Positions 18,482-27,312 of a DNA stretch of 64,000 nucleotides are shown here, in pieces. Numbering within the stretch: position 1 is the stretch's first letter; every line of letters starts with the position of its first letter. This stretch comes from Ciceribacter sp. L1K22 (GTDB lineage: Bacteria > Pseudomonadota > Alphaproteobacteria > Rhizobiales > Rhizobiaceae), in assembly GCF_017599385.1 (NCBI RefSeq), contig NZ_JAGFPK010000002.1, positions 310,001 to 374,000 on the forward strand, written 5' to 3'. Below the pieces are notes generated by a model. The model did not search any database and was not told the DNA's origin. It worked only from the letters and a program-made list of their open reading frames with translations. The position numbers were made by a program, and so were the translations under genes.

Positions 18482-19320
18482 CAGTGTTCCTCCCCGCCGA
18501 TCGCTTCGAGCAGCATGTTGGAGACGTTTTCGCAGGCCTGCCGATACTCTTCCGACGTGCGGTAATGCGCGTCGCGATCGAGGCTGGTGGTCAGCGGGAA
18601 ATCGGCATGGACCCGACCGGGACGGGCCTTCATGACAACGATACGATTTGAGAGGTAAGCGCTTTCGAAGACGGAATGGGTTACGAAGATGACCGTGATG
18701 CCGGTGTCCTTCCACAGGCGCAGGACGTCATCGTTGAGCTTCTGGCGGGTGATCTCGTCGAGTGCTGCAAAAGGTTCGTCCATCAGCAGCAGCTTCGGCT
18801 TGGTGACCAACGCGCGGGCGATGGAGACGCGCATCTTCATGCCGCCTGAGAGTTCGCGCGGGTAGGCATCCGCGAAATCCCGGAGACCGACGGTCGCGAG
18901 AGTCGCCATGATGTCGTTGCGCGCCGACGCCTTGGAGATGCCACGCAGTTTGAGCGGCAGGTAGACGTTCCCGAACACCGTCTGCCACGGCATCAATGTC
19001 GGTTCCTGGAACACGAAAGAGATGTCGCCTTCCGGCAGCCCCTTCGAGTTGATCCGGGAGCTCGGCCAGTCGATTGTGCCGGACGAGGTGTCGCCGAGGC
19101 CGGCGATGATGCGCAGCGCCGTCGACTTGCCGCAACCTGAGGGTCCGAGAAGGCTGACGAACTCGCCGCCATTGACGGTGAGCGTCATGTTCGACAGCGC
19201 CAGCGTGCCACTGGAAAACATCTTCGACACGCTGTCCATGACGACAAGCGGGCGCCGTGTCTGCGGAGATGCGGCGGACGCGATGGTGGCTGTTGTCGTC
19301 TGAACCTGGGAAGCAGTCAT
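18481..19320 (-). CDS. ABC transporter ATP-binding protein, nitrate/taurine class
   Basis: A 279-residue ATPase with Walker [10 protein letters not shown] (about 59-67), the Q-loop FVFQEPTLMPW, the signature LSGGMKMRVSIARAL and Walker B LLLMDEPFAALDE. It belongs to the SsuB/TauB/ThiZ class. The start at MTASQVQTT was chosen because upstream in-frame sequence runs into the intergenic region after the binding-protein gene. About 30 residues before the ABC core are low in conservation. It is coupled to the permease by a one-base overlap. Confidence 0.9.
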   Translation of the reverse strand: MTASQVQTTTATIASAASPQTRRPLVVMDSVSKMFSSGTLALSNMTLTVNGGEFVSLLGPSGCGKSTALRIIAGLGDTSSGTIDWPSSRINSKGLPEGDISFVFQEPTLMPWQTVFGNVYLPLKLRGISKASARNDIMATLATVGLRDFADAYPRELSGGMKMRVSIARALVTKPKLLLMDEPFAALDEITRQKLNDDVLRLWKDTGITVIFVTHSVFESAYLSNRIVVMKARPGRVHADFPLTTSLDRDAHYRTSEEYRQACENVSNMLLEAIGGEEH

Positions 19321-19391
19321 TACCGGCCTTGCATTCCATCTGATGGGTTGCCCTCCGCTGATGCCGTGCAACGCGGAGGACAGTTCCCGAC

Positions 19392-20408
19392 TTACTTCTT
19401 CAATGCGAGGCCAACGCCCTTGCACACGTATTGCGTGGTATAGGCCTTCTTGTAATCGAGGTCGGCCGGCTGCACACCGATCTGGACCATGGCATCGAAG
19501 AAGGCCTTGTACTTGTCGTCGGTCATGCAGCCGATGCCCTTGTCGAGCGCCTCGGCCGATTCGACGATGCCGTACTCCTTCATCTTGGCGATCGAATACT
19601 CGATCTGGCCGTCGGTCATCTCGGGATTGTCCTTTTTGATGAGGTCGTTGGCCGCCTTGTTGTCACCATAGAGGTAGTTGTACCAACCCTCGATCGAGGC
19701 ATCGACGAAACGCTGAACAACGTCGGACTTTGTCTCGACCATCGTGGCGGTCGTCGTGATCATCGTCGAATACGGATTGTAGCCGTTGTCGGCGAGAAGG
19801 AAGACCTTTGGCGCCCAGCCGGCCTGCTTCTCAATTTCATAGGGTTCGGAGGTCAGGTAGCCCTGCTGCGCGGACTTGGGATCGGCAATGAAGGGCGCGG
19901 GGTTGAAGGTGTAGGGCTTGTACTGTGCGTCGGTGAAGCCTTCGAAGTTCTTCTTCATCCACTCGAAGTAGGTAACGTAGCCGTCCTTGCCCATGAAGAT
20001 GGACTCGAGCTTGGCGAGATCGGCGAAGGTCTCGATGCCCTGATCGGGGTGGGCGAGCAGGACCTGCGGGTCCTTCTGGAAGATCGCCGCGACATCGATC
20101 AACGGGATGCCTTCCTTTACGGCATCCATCTCGCCGAGCGGGCTGCCCATGTAGAAATCGACCTTGCCGGCGATTAGAAGCGAGCGGTTGGCAGCCTGCG
20201 GTCCACCCTGAACGATGGTGACCTTCAAGCCGTACTTTTCATAGGTGCCGTCGGCGACGGCCTGGTAGAAGCCGCCATGTTCTGCCTGCGCGAGCCAGTT
20301 GGTGCCATATGTTACCTCGTCGAGGGCATAGGCGGGCATGGAGACCGCTGCCGCGCCGGTCAGGCTGAGCGCGGCGACAAAAGACTTGAATATCCGTGCA
20401 TTGGTCAT
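19392..20408 (-). CDS. ABC transporter substrate-binding protein, NMT1/ThiY-like
   Basis: This 338-residue periplasmic protein begins with the signal peptide MTNARIFKSFVAALSLTGAAAVSMPAYA. The mature domain starts with LDEVTYGTNWLAQAEHGGFYQAVADGTYEKYGL, the N-terminal signature of the NMT1/THI5-like family. Members bind thiamine-pyrimidine precursors, nitrate, sulfonates or riboflavin. Together with the CodA-like enzyme downstream this suggests a pyrimidine-like or similar ring as ligand (inference). It is the first gene of the operon; the divergent LysR gene shares its upstream region. The start was chosen by the signal peptide. Confidence 0.87.
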   Translation of the reverse strand: MTNARIFKSFVAALSLTGAAAVSMPAYALDEVTYGTNWLAQAEHGGFYQAVADGTYEKYGLKVTIVQGGPQAANRSLLIAGKVDFYMGSPLGEMDAVKEGIPLIDVAAIFQKDPQVLLAHPDQGIETFADLAKLESIFMGKDGYVTYFEWMKKNFEGFTDAQYKPYTFNPAPFIADPKSAQQGYLTSEPYEIEKQAGWAPKVFLLADNGYNPYSTMITTTATMVETKSDVVQRFVDASIEGWYNYLYGDNKAANDLIKKDNPEMTDGQIEYSIAKMKEYGIVESAEALDKGIGCMTDDKYKAFFDAMVQIGVQPADLDYKKAYTTQYVCKGVGLALKK

Positions 20409-20460
20409 GGTTTTGAGTTCCCCTGTTAAACCTTGCGGCATCGTGAGACGTGTTCTTCTA

Positions 20461-20520
20461 CGCTCATTTGAGCGGTTGCCATGCGCGATGAAAAGCATCA
20501 AAATTCGCGCGCATTGATGC
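20461..20520. promoter_or_regulatory. Divergent control region of transporter operon and lysR gene
   Basis: The 172-bp gap between the binding-protein gene and the LysR gene contains the perfect inverted repeat CGCTCATTTGAGCG (20461-20474). It also contains GATG-N5-CATC (20487-20499), overlapping the 12-mer GAAAAGCATCAA (20490-20501). The same 12-mer occurs at 22424-22435 upstream of the creatininase gene. Such dyads with A/T between half-sites are typical LysR operators. Confidence 0.5.
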
Positions 20521-20580
20521 CTTTGCGGCATCGCTTGCGCCTTTGTTTCCTGATTGTGCGGGATGATAAAAAAATAGGCA

Positions 20581-21585
20581 ATGGTGGCCATGCTGCATTC
20601 GAGAAAACTGCTCTATATCGACGAGATCGCCCGGTGCGGATCGATCCGCAAAGCCGCCGCCCGGTTGAATGTCGCCTCGTCTGCGGTCAACCGCCAGATC
20701 CTGGCCATCGAGGAGGAGTTTGGAGCGCCTATTTTCGAACGCCTGCCGCGCGGACTACGGTTGACGGCGGCCGGCGAGTTATGCGTGGAGCACATCCGCG
20801 ATGTGCTGAAGAACTACGAAAGGCTCGAGAGCCGTATCCGCAGCCTCAAGATGCCGCAGGCCGGGAAAGTGTCTATCGTCGTGACGACCGGGCTCGCCGC
20901 CGGCCCCCTGCCTGTCATCCTCGCCGGCTTCATAGAGAAGAACCCGCGCGTGCGCATTCTGCTGAGGGATGACGGCAATACATCCACTATCAATCCGGTG
21001 CTCACGGGGGAGGTCGATCTCGGCCTCGGCTTCAACATTCCGGCGACGCCCGGGATCCGCACTCTGGCAAATTTCGATATCCCGATCGGTGTCGTTTTGC
21101 CTCCGTCTCACCCTCTTGCGCAAGAGGCGGGGCCCGTAGATCTGGTCAGTGTGGTGCAGGAGCCGCTGGTGCTTGCCCAGCCGGGGACTAGCCTTCGCAA
21201 TGTCATCAATCTGGCGCTTGCGCCGCTCCCAATCCCAGTGGAGCCCCTGCTGGAGACGAATTCGTCTTTGATGCTCAAGCAGCTCGTCAAGCGGGGCACG
21301 GCCCTCAGCCTGCTGAACCCGCTTGATGTGAGCGCCGAGTGCCGCAGCGGAGAACTGGTGTTCCGGCCGATTGCCGATCCGCACACGCGGCACCAGCCGA
21401 TGAAGCTCTTTGCCCGGGCGCGGGCGCCGCTCGATGCCGCAACCAGCGTCTTTGCCGAATATCTGATGCAGGAACTCGTGGCGCTGGTGCGCGAATTGCA
21501 GGCCAAGGGGCATCTGCCGGCATCTGCGGCGCCAATGGGCGGAACGTCGGCTCCCGTCCTCTCCGACGCCGATCAGGGCTTGTAG
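20581..21585 (+). CDS. LysR-family transcriptional regulator
   Basis: A 334-residue protein with an N-terminal winged helix-turn-helix (YIDEIARCGSIRKAAARLNV, about residues 12-31, then ASSAVNRQILAIEEEFGAPIF). It also has a periplasmic-binding-protein-like effector domain (KVSIVVTTGLAAGPLPVILAGF and following). It is divergent from the ABC transporter operon across a 172-bp gap and nearly touches the creatininase gene at its 3' end, with 13 bp of convergent overlap. The usual LysR logic and a shared upstream motif suggest that it controls both neighbours. A second in-frame ATG lies three codons downstream. Confidence 0.88.
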   Translation: MVAMLHSRKLLYIDEIARCGSIRKAAARLNVASSAVNRQILAIEEEFGAPIFERLPRGLRLTAAGELCVEHIRDVLKNYERLESRIRSLKMPQAGKVSIVVTTGLAAGPLPVILAGFIEKNPRVRILLRDDGNTSTINPVLTGEVDLGLGFNIPATPGIRTLANFDIPIGVVLPPSHPLAQEAGPVDLVSVVQEPLVLAQPGTSLRNVINLALAPLPIPVEPLLETNSSLMLKQLVKRGTALSLLNPLDVSAECRSGELVFRPIADPHTRHQPMKLFARARAPLDAATSVFAEYLMQELVALVRELQAKGHLPASAAPMGGTSAPVLSDADQGL

Positions 21586-22370
21586 AGGTTGGACAGAGGG
21601 TAGGCTTCGACATCGCGCAACAGGTCCACGAACCCGGCGACTTGATGTTTGCAAATCGCTTCGCCCTTCGCCGCGGTTCCCGCCGCCGCATTTCCAACGA
21701 CGCCGTGCGGATTGAGGTCGTGCGCGATCCAGGCGAGCGAATGCGGCGGGAGTGGTGTCAGGTATTTCGATCCGGCCCGGATCTCTTCAGCCTTGGAGAC
21801 GAAGTTCTGCGCCTTGTCCATTCGCACCAGGTCCGGACGGAAGTAGAGCATCAGCGAGGTCTCGACTTCGCCGCCGTGAATGCCGTAGCGGTTCTCGTGT
21901 TCGGAGATCATGCCGACGGGATTGCCGAAGCGACCCCATTGGGTTGAGACGACCACCATCTGGTGACGGACGCGCAGTTCGCGTGCCACGATGCTCATGA
22001 TATCGACATTGCCGCCGTGGGAATTGACGATCACGAGTTTTTTCACGCCAGCTTCCGCCACCTTGGTGCCGATCGCCGTCCAGGCGGGGATCAGGATTTC
22101 GGGGCCGAAGGAGAGTGTGCCAGGACCATAGATATGTTCATTCGCCTTGCCGATTTCCTGGGTTGGCAGCACGAGAATGTCGAGGTCGGCGGGGAGCTGG
22201 TTACGGAGTTCGGCGATCATGCCGTTGGCTATCGCCACGTCGGTCGCTATCGGAAGGTGCGGGCCATGCTGTTCCGTCGATGCGATCGGCAATACCGCTA
22301 TCGTCTTATCGACCGAGAGTCCCGCGAAGTCCGAGGTATTGAGTTCGTTCCAGTAGAATGGCTTGGACAT
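21573..22370 (-). CDS. Creatininase-family amidohydrolase
   Basis: A 265-residue protein of the creatininase fold. The metal-binding signature STEQHGPHLPIATDVAIA gives Glu33, His35 and Asp44. VNSHGGN (about 115-121) supplies another metal His, and GIHGGEVETSLML (about 163-175) a catalytic Glu. Family members hydrolyse cyclic amides (creatinine, hydantoin-like rings) or formamides (ArfB). It overlaps the end of the lysR gene by 13 bp in convergent orientation. With the CodA-like enzyme and the importer it may open the ring of the same compound. Creatinine is only one candidate. Confidence 0.82.
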   Translation of the reverse strand: MSKPFYWNELNTSDFAGLSVDKTIAVLPIASTEQHGPHLPIATDVAIANGMIAELRNQLPADLDILVLPTQEIGKANEHIYGPGTLSFGPEILIPAWTAIGTKVAEAGVKKLVIVNSHGGNVDIMSIVARELRVRHQMVVVSTQWGRFGNPVGMISEHENRYGIHGGEVETSLMLYFRPDLVRMDKAQNFVSKAEEIRAGSKYLTPLPPHSLAWIAHDLNPHGVVGNAAAGTAAKGEAICKHQVAGFVDLLRDVEAYPLSNLYKP

Positions 22371-22423
22371 AGCGGCTTCCTCGGTTTGGCTTCAGCTATG
22401 GCTTAGGAAATCCGGCTGGCGTC

Positions 22424-22435
22424 GAAAAGCATCAA
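22424..22435 (-). promoter_or_regulatory. 12-bp motif shared with the transporter control region
   Basis: GAAAAGCATCAA, 54 bp upstream of the creatininase start codon, is identical to 20490-20501 upstream of the ABC operon. Flanking bases are partly conserved (GCG before, TT-GCG-GCA after). A 14-bp palindrome GGCAGCGTGCTGCC follows at 22442-22455. It is a candidate LysR binding site. Confidence 0.45.
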
Positions 22436-22496
22436 TTTGCGGGCAGCGTGCTGCCTTTTCGGTAGCGGACGCGGCCACCGTATCGATGTCAGCACA

Positions 22497-23462
22497 TCAC
22501 GTCTTTTCTTTCGGCTTTCCCCATTCGGCGATTGCAATGCCGCCGAGCACGAGCACCATGGCGACAACGTGGAAGAGCTGCAGGCTCTCGCCGACGACCA
22601 GAATGGACAAAAGCGTGCCGAATACCGGCACCAGGTTGACGAAGAGGCCAGCCCGGTTGGCGCCTATGACCTCGACACCTTTGACATAGAGAATTTGCGA
22701 GACGAGCGACGGCAGCAAGGCGGCGTAGGCTATGATCGCCAGCCCCAGCGTGTCTGGCAGTATGAGGTTGCCGGTTTCGGCCTCCCAAAAGACGAGGGGA
22801 AGTGCTGCGAGCGTCGCGCCGAACGCGGAGCCTGCCATCAGGCTGCGCCAGTGGATCTGCGGCCGCCAACGCAAGGCTACCGTGTAAAGGGAGTAGGCGA
22901 GTACTGCCAGCAGAAGGAGGGCGTCGCCGTAGTTCAGCGTCAGCGTCAGAAGCGTGGCCAGATCGCCATGGCTGGCGGTCAAGGCAACGCCGACGAAACT
23001 GATCAGGAAGCCCAGTATCTGGATTGCTGACACCGGGATCCGGAAGAAAATGAAGTTGATGATGAAAATCAGAACCGGGATCCCGCCCTGCTCGATCGCG
23101 CCGTTGACGGCACTCGTATATTTGAGAGCGGAGTAGAGGAAGCCATTGAAGGCAGTATAGCCGATGGCGCCGTAAGCGAGCAGAAGCAGCCAGTTACGCC
23201 GGATCTCCGGCCAGTCCCTGCGCAACTGCGGAACGGATATCGCGGTGATCAGCATGAAGGCGATGCCCCAGCGCGACAGGTTCAGCATCATGGGGCTAAC
23301 ATGGCCGACCGCCATTTTCCCGAAGGCGGTGTTGCCGCCCCACAGGAACGTCGTCACGACCAGATACAAATATGCTTTCGCGGACAAGTTCCACCACCTT
23401 ACCGGTATTGACGTTGACCGGAATGCGGTCGAGACGTGTGCGACGGAATAGGCCAGGGGCAT
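22497..23462 (-). CDS. EamA-family (DMT) transporter
   Basis: A membrane protein of about 321 residues with ten predicted transmembrane segments in two EamA repeats. The first repeat starts AYLYLVVTTFLWGGNTAFGKMAV and the second near GDALLLLAVLAYSLYTVAL. The family exports amino acids or metabolites; the substrate is unknown. The start is uncertain. The ATG at 23460-23462 gives a roughly 30-residue polar tail before the first span and has no clear ribosome-binding site. A TTG preceded by AAGGTGGTGG just before LSAKAYLYL would be a tighter start. It is transcribed away from purA. Confidence 0.8.
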   Translation of the reverse strand: MPLAYSVAHVSTAFRSTSIPVRWWNLSAKAYLYLVVTTFLWGGNTAFGKMAVGHVSPMMLNLSRWGIAFMLITAISVPQLRRDWPEIRRNWLLLLAYGAIGYTAFNGFLYSALKYTSAVNGAIEQGGIPVLIFIINFIFFRIPVSAIQILGFLISFVGVALTASHGDLATLLTLTLNYGDALLLLAVLAYSLYTVALRWRPQIHWRSLMAGSAFGATLAALPLVFWEAETGNLILPDTLGLAIIAYAALLPSLVSQILYVKGVEVIGANRAGLFVNLVPVFGTLLSILVVGESLQLFHVVAMVLVLGGIAIAEWGKPKEKT

Positions 23463-23583
23463 GGAATTGTCACGCAAAAAGCCGAATCTGCAGCGACAAA
23501 CGGGTCGCTTTCCGCAAAACAACGCAGTATAGATGCGCCGGTTTGCATAGGGCGCAGGCATGCGCGATTGACAGGATTATGAA

Positions 23584-24882
23584 ATGACCAATGTCGTGGT
23601 GATCGGTTCGCAGTGGGGCGACGAAGGCAAGGGCAAGATCGTCGACTGGCTGTCGGAGCGTGCCGATATCGTCGTCCGTTTCCAGGGCGGCCACAACGCC
23701 GGTCATACGCTCGTCATCGACGGCGTCAGCTACAAGCTCTCGCTTCTTCCGTCCGGCGTCGTGCGCCCCGGCAAGATGGCCGTCATCGGCAACGGTGTCG
23801 TTGTCGATCCGCATGCACTTATCGCCGAAATCGGCAGGTTGAAGGATCAGGGTGTCGAAGTGACGCCGGCCAATCTGCGAATCGCGGAAAATGCCACGCT
23901 CATTCTGTCGCTCCACCGCGAGCTCGACGGCATGCGTGAGGATGCCGCTTCCAACAGCGGTACGAAGATTGGAACCACCCGTCGCGGCATCGGCCCAGCC
24001 TACGAGGACAAGGTCGGTCGCCGTGCCATTCGCGTCATGGATCTTGCCGACCTCGATGCGCTCGAAGGCAAGGTCGAGCGCATTCTCACCCACCACAACG
24101 CTCTGCGTCGCGGCTTCGGCGCTGCCGAGGTCGAGCACAAGACGATTATGCAGGAACTCACCTCCATCGCCGAGCGTGTCCTGCCGTTCATGGATTCGGT
24201 CTGGAACATGCTCGACAAGGAGCGTCGCAAGGGTTCGCGCATCCTTTTTGAAGGCGCGCAAGGCTCGCTGCTCGACATCGACCACGGTACCTATCCTTTC
24301 GTCACATCGTCGAACACGGTTGCCGGTCAGGCCGCTGCCGGTTCTGGCATGGGTCCGGGTTCGCTTGGCTATATCCTCGGCATCACAAAGGCCTACACCA
24401 CGCGCGTCGGCGAAGGTCCGTTCCCGACGGAGCTGCATGACGAGATCGGTCAGTTCCTCGGTGAAAAGGGCCATGAATTCGGTACGGTGACGGGTCGCAA
24501 GCGTCGCTGCGGCTGGTTTGACGCAGCGCTGGTGCGCCAGTCGGTTGCCACCAACGGAATCACCGGTATCGCGCTCACCAAACTCGACGTTCTTGACGGT
24601 CTTGAAGAGCTGAAGATTTGCGTCGGCTACAAGCTGGACGGTCAGGAAATCGACTATCTGCCGGCAGCCCAAGCGGCGCAGGCGCGTGTCGAGCCGATCT
24701 ATGTGACGCTCGAAGGATGGAAGGAATCGACCGTTGGTGCCCGCAAATGGGCGGATTTGCCTGCTCAGGCAATCAAGTATGTGCGCCAGGTCGAGGAACT
24801 CATCGGCGCTCCTGTCGCGCTTTTGTCCACAAGCCCGGAGCGGGACGACACGATACTTGTGACCGATCCCTTTGAGGACTAA
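23584..24882 (+). CDS. purA: Adenylosuccinate synthetase
   Basis: The 432-residue enzyme makes adenylosuccinate from IMP, aspartate and GTP, the first step to AMP. The P-loop GDEGKGK (12-18), the [10 protein letters not shown]-binding segment, the [21 protein letters not shown] loop and the C-terminal GTP-base TKLDVLDG (about 325-332) are present. Length is normal and the sequence is uninterrupted. It is followed 61 bp later by the acidic membrane protein gene, with a CtrA-type box in between. Confidence 0.97.
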   Translation: MTNVVVIGSQWGDEGKGKIVDWLSERADIVVRFQGGHNAGHTLVIDGVSYKLSLLPSGVVRPGKMAVIGNGVVVDPHALIAEIGRLKDQGVEVTPANLRIAENATLILSLHRELDGMREDAASNSGTKIGTTRRGIGPAYEDKVGRRAIRVMDLADLDALEGKVERILTHHNALRRGFGAAEVEHKTIMQELTSIAERVLPFMDSVWNMLDKERRKGSRILFEGAQGSLLDIDHGTYPFVTSSNTVAGQAAAGSGMGPGSLGYILGITKAYTTRVGEGPFPTELHDEIGQFLGEKGHEFGTVTGRKRRCGWFDAALVRQSVATNGITGIALTKLDVLDGLEELKICVGYKLDGQEIDYLPAAQAAQARVEPIYVTLEGWKESTVGARKWADLPAQAIKYVRQVEELIGAPVALLSTSPERDDTILVTDPFED

Positions 24883-24894
24883 TGTTGGCGACCT

Positions 24895-24909
24895 TTAAGG
24901 AAATGTTAA
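24895..24909 (+). promoter_or_regulatory. Perfect CtrA-type box (TTAA-N7-TTAA)
   Basis: TTAA GGAAATG TTAA stands 34 bp upstream of the start codon of the acidic membrane protein gene and 12 bp after the purA stop. The match to the alphaproteobacterial CtrA consensus is exact in both half-sites. Confidence 0.55.
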
Positions 24910-24943
24910 TCACCGGTGGACCGGTGACCATGAGAAAGTACTG

Positions 24944-27253
24944 ATGGCAGATTTTATCGCAGTAATTCGTCGCGCGGTGACCGGACTGCCGAACAATACG
25001 CCGGAGATGCGCACCAAGGTCTACGACAAGGCGCGCGCCGCTGTCCGCCGTCAGCTCGAGACGATGAACCCGCGTCCCTCCGAGGAGATGCTGAAGCGTC
25101 AGCTCGACAAGCTGGAAGCCGCCATCATCGAGGTGGATTCGGAATATGCCGAGGCGCTTCCGGCGGTCGAAGACGATGGGGTCGAAGCGCTCGCGTATGC
25201 CGATGAACCTTCAGAGGCGGAAGCCTATGATCCTCCGGCAGCTGCTTCTGACGCGGTCGAGCCGGCTCCGTCCTGGGACGCTCCTGCCGAGGAGCAGCGT
25301 CCTTCGGAATACAATGCCCATCCCTACCAGCACGAACAGACGATCGAGCGGCCCGAGAGCTATGGCGAGGTTGAGTCTGACGGGGATCGGAACGGTTCAG
25401 TTGACGAGCGGTCGGCAGGGGAGCCGGAGCCTGTCGCGGGCGAGATACCCTATTCGGAGCAGGACGACGAGCCGGTCCTAACGGTCGAACCTGCCGAGCC
25501 TGAAGACACGTCCGTGGTTTACGGATGGCAGCCGCAGACCGAGATCCATCCGGAACCGTCCGAGCCTCTCGAAGTCGAGGCGATGGAGCCTGTCTCCGCC
25601 GGAGAGGCGGACAACTGGCCAGTCAGCGAACCTGCGGCATGGACTGAGAGCCCTGCCGAGAGCCAGCAGGCGGAAGAGCCAGAGGACTTGCCTGAAGAGG
25701 AACCGGTGAGCGAGGAGCCGACACCGGTCGTGGCGGCGTCCGAGAGCTCCCCTTTCGATGAATGGGAACGGTCGCTCGAAGCTTCGCGTGCCGCGGCTGT
25801 CGAGGCGGCGGAGCGGCCATCCGAGGAGCCCGTAGCTCCGGCTCCCTACGATCCGTACGAACTTCATCCTGCGCAAGTGGGCGAAGACGTCCAAGAGCAA
25901 GAACAGGCCGAGGTGGTCCCGCAGTCTGCGGAGCCTCCACGCGCCGTGGAGATGCCGACCGCCGGTCTCGATCTTCTCGACTGGGAGCCGCCGGCAACGA
26001 CAAGTTCTGTGAACAAGGGCGAGCCATTACCGGTCGATGATTTCGCGGACTGGCTGACGCCTGCGGCTGTCACGGCCGGTACCGCGGCGACGTCGTCACG
26101 CATGACGGAGGCTCTCGATGAACTCGAGTTGGAGCCGACGACGGGCAAACCGGCCGCGTCGCGCGCCGCAACCGACGGTGATTTCGACGAGTTGATGGCG
26201 GCTACCGAGGCTAAGGCTTACAAGGCTCCGCCAACCCGCAAACGAAGTCTCGTACCATTGCTTTTGGGACTGGCCGGTCTCGTGGTCATCGCTGGCGGCG
26301 GGTATGCGGTGTGGATGAACAAAGATGCGATGGGCGAATTCGTGACCGGGCTTGTGAGCTCGGCATCGAATGGTACCGGCGATGAGGCCGGGGACGTTGC
26401 GACGACCGAGGGCCAGACGCCGCCCACGCCGGTCGACACGGCGACCGGTACCGAGGCTCCGCAGGCACAGGCGCCCGCCGAAGGCGAAGTCGCCGGCCGT
26501 AAATTCACCCAGCGGCTTCTTGCCAACGGGACCGAGGTGGATGAGGGAGACGGCAGCGTCGGCACCGGCGAGGAAGGCCGTTCCGTTTCTGAGCAGACGC
26601 TTGCCGCTGCCGACACGCCGGCAGCACAGGCTCCGGCCGGGGCGACAAACACCCCTCCAGCAGTGCCTCCTGTCGAAGCCGGAGCCTCCACAGCTGCGGG
26701 CGAACGGGCGATCGTGTATGAAGAGCGCATCGGTCAAGCGACACCGACGGCGGTCAACGGGCGGATCGAGTGGAGCGTTTCGCGCGAGATCGGCCCGTCC
26801 GGCAAACCGGAACCGGCCGTACAGGGCAAGCTTATCGTGCCGGAAAACGGCTTGAGTGCGCTCATCACCTTCAAGCTCAATACCGACAGCTCCTTGCCTG
26901 CCAGCCATCTCATCGAGGTCGTCTTTTCAGTCCCGCCTACCTTTGAGGGTGGTGCGATCGAAGACGTTCAACGCGTTGCCATGAAACGCACTGAGCAGGA
27001 TCGGGGCGATCCGCTGGTGGCGGTCGCCGCCAAGATCACCGACGATACCTTCCTGATCGCACTGAACGACTTTCAGGATGTCGTGGCGCGCAATCTCGAG
27101 CTGCTGCGCACCCGCAATTGGATCGACATACCGGTCACCTATCGCAACGGCCGTCGTGCGCTCCTGACGATCGACAAGGGTGCGACCGGGGCGGCCGCTT
27201 TTGAGAACGTCATCAAGGAGTGGGCGGCGCTTGGAACGACAAACGGCGGCTGA
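24944..27253 (+). CDS. Large acidic membrane-anchored hypothetical protein
   Basis: A 769-residue protein of unknown function. Residues 1-70 form a conserved-looking helical head (MADFIAVIRRAVTGLPNNTP onward). Residues about 70-420 are very acidic, rich in Glu, Pro and Ala, without clear fold. One membrane segment, RSLVPLLLGLAGLVVIAGGGYAVW, lies near 430-453. After another low-complexity linker, the last 170 residues form a compact beta-rich domain (RAIVYEERIGQATPTAVNGRIEW and onward). Topology is probably a cytosolic disordered N-terminus and a periplasmic C-terminal domain. A CtrA-type box lies just upstream, and a 10-bp hairpin overlaps the stop codon. Similar genes follow purA in other rhizobia as far as I recall. 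Confidence 0.75.
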   Translation: MADFIAVIRRAVTGLPNNTPEMRTKVYDKARAAVRRQLETMNPRPSEEMLKRQLDKLEAAIIEVDSEYAEALPAVEDDGVEALAYADEPSEAEAYDPPAAASDAVEPAPSWDAPAEEQRPSEYNAHPYQHEQTIERPESYGEVESDGDRNGSVDERSAGEPEPVAGEIPYSEQDDEPVLTVEPAEPEDTSVVYGWQPQTEIHPEPSEPLEVEAMEPVSAGEADNWPVSEPAAWTESPAESQQAEEPEDLPEEEPVSEEPTPVVAASESSPFDEWERSLEASRAAAVEAAERPSEEPVAPAPYDPYELHPAQVGEDVQEQEQAEVVPQSAEPPRAVEMPTAGLDLLDWEPPATTSSVNKGEPLPVDDFADWLTPAAVTAGTAATSSRMTEALDELELEPTTGKPAASRAATDGDFDELMAATEAKAYKAPPTRKRSLVPLLLGLAGLVVIAGGGYAVWMNKDAMGEFVTGLVSSASNGTGDEAGDVATTEGQTPPTPVDTATGTEAPQAQAPAEGEVAGRKFTQRLLANGTEVDEGDGSVGTGEEGRSVSEQTLAAADTPAAQAPAGATNTPPAVPPVEAGASTAAGERAIVYEERIGQATPTAVNGRIEWSVSREIGPSGKPEPAVQGKLIVPENGLSALITFKLNTDSSLPASHLIEVVFSVPPTFEGGAIEDVQRVAMKRTEQDRGDPLVAVAAKITDDTFLIALNDFQDVVARNLELLRTRNWIDIPVTYRNGRRALLTIDKGATGAAAFENVIKEWAALGTTNGG

Positions 27254-27270
27254 TGAGCCGCCGTTTGATT
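27241..27270 (+). terminator. Hairpin overlapping the stop codon of the acidic protein gene
   Basis: A perfect 10-bp stem AAACGGCGGC/GCCGCCGTTT with a six-base loop contains the TGA stop and is followed by GATTT. It is a plausible intrinsic terminator, convergent towards rpoH. Confidence 0.55.
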
Positions 27271-27312
27271 TCTCGTGGCACCTGCTGGCGCTGTTAGCAG
27301 AGGCAATCTGGC

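Noticed and set aside
24930..24944. Tetrapeptide frame ATG-AGA-AAG-TAC-TGA overlapping the start of the acidic membrane protein gene
   Set aside because: The TGATG overlap looks like coupling, but a four-codon frame with no strong ribosome-binding site is easily due to chance.
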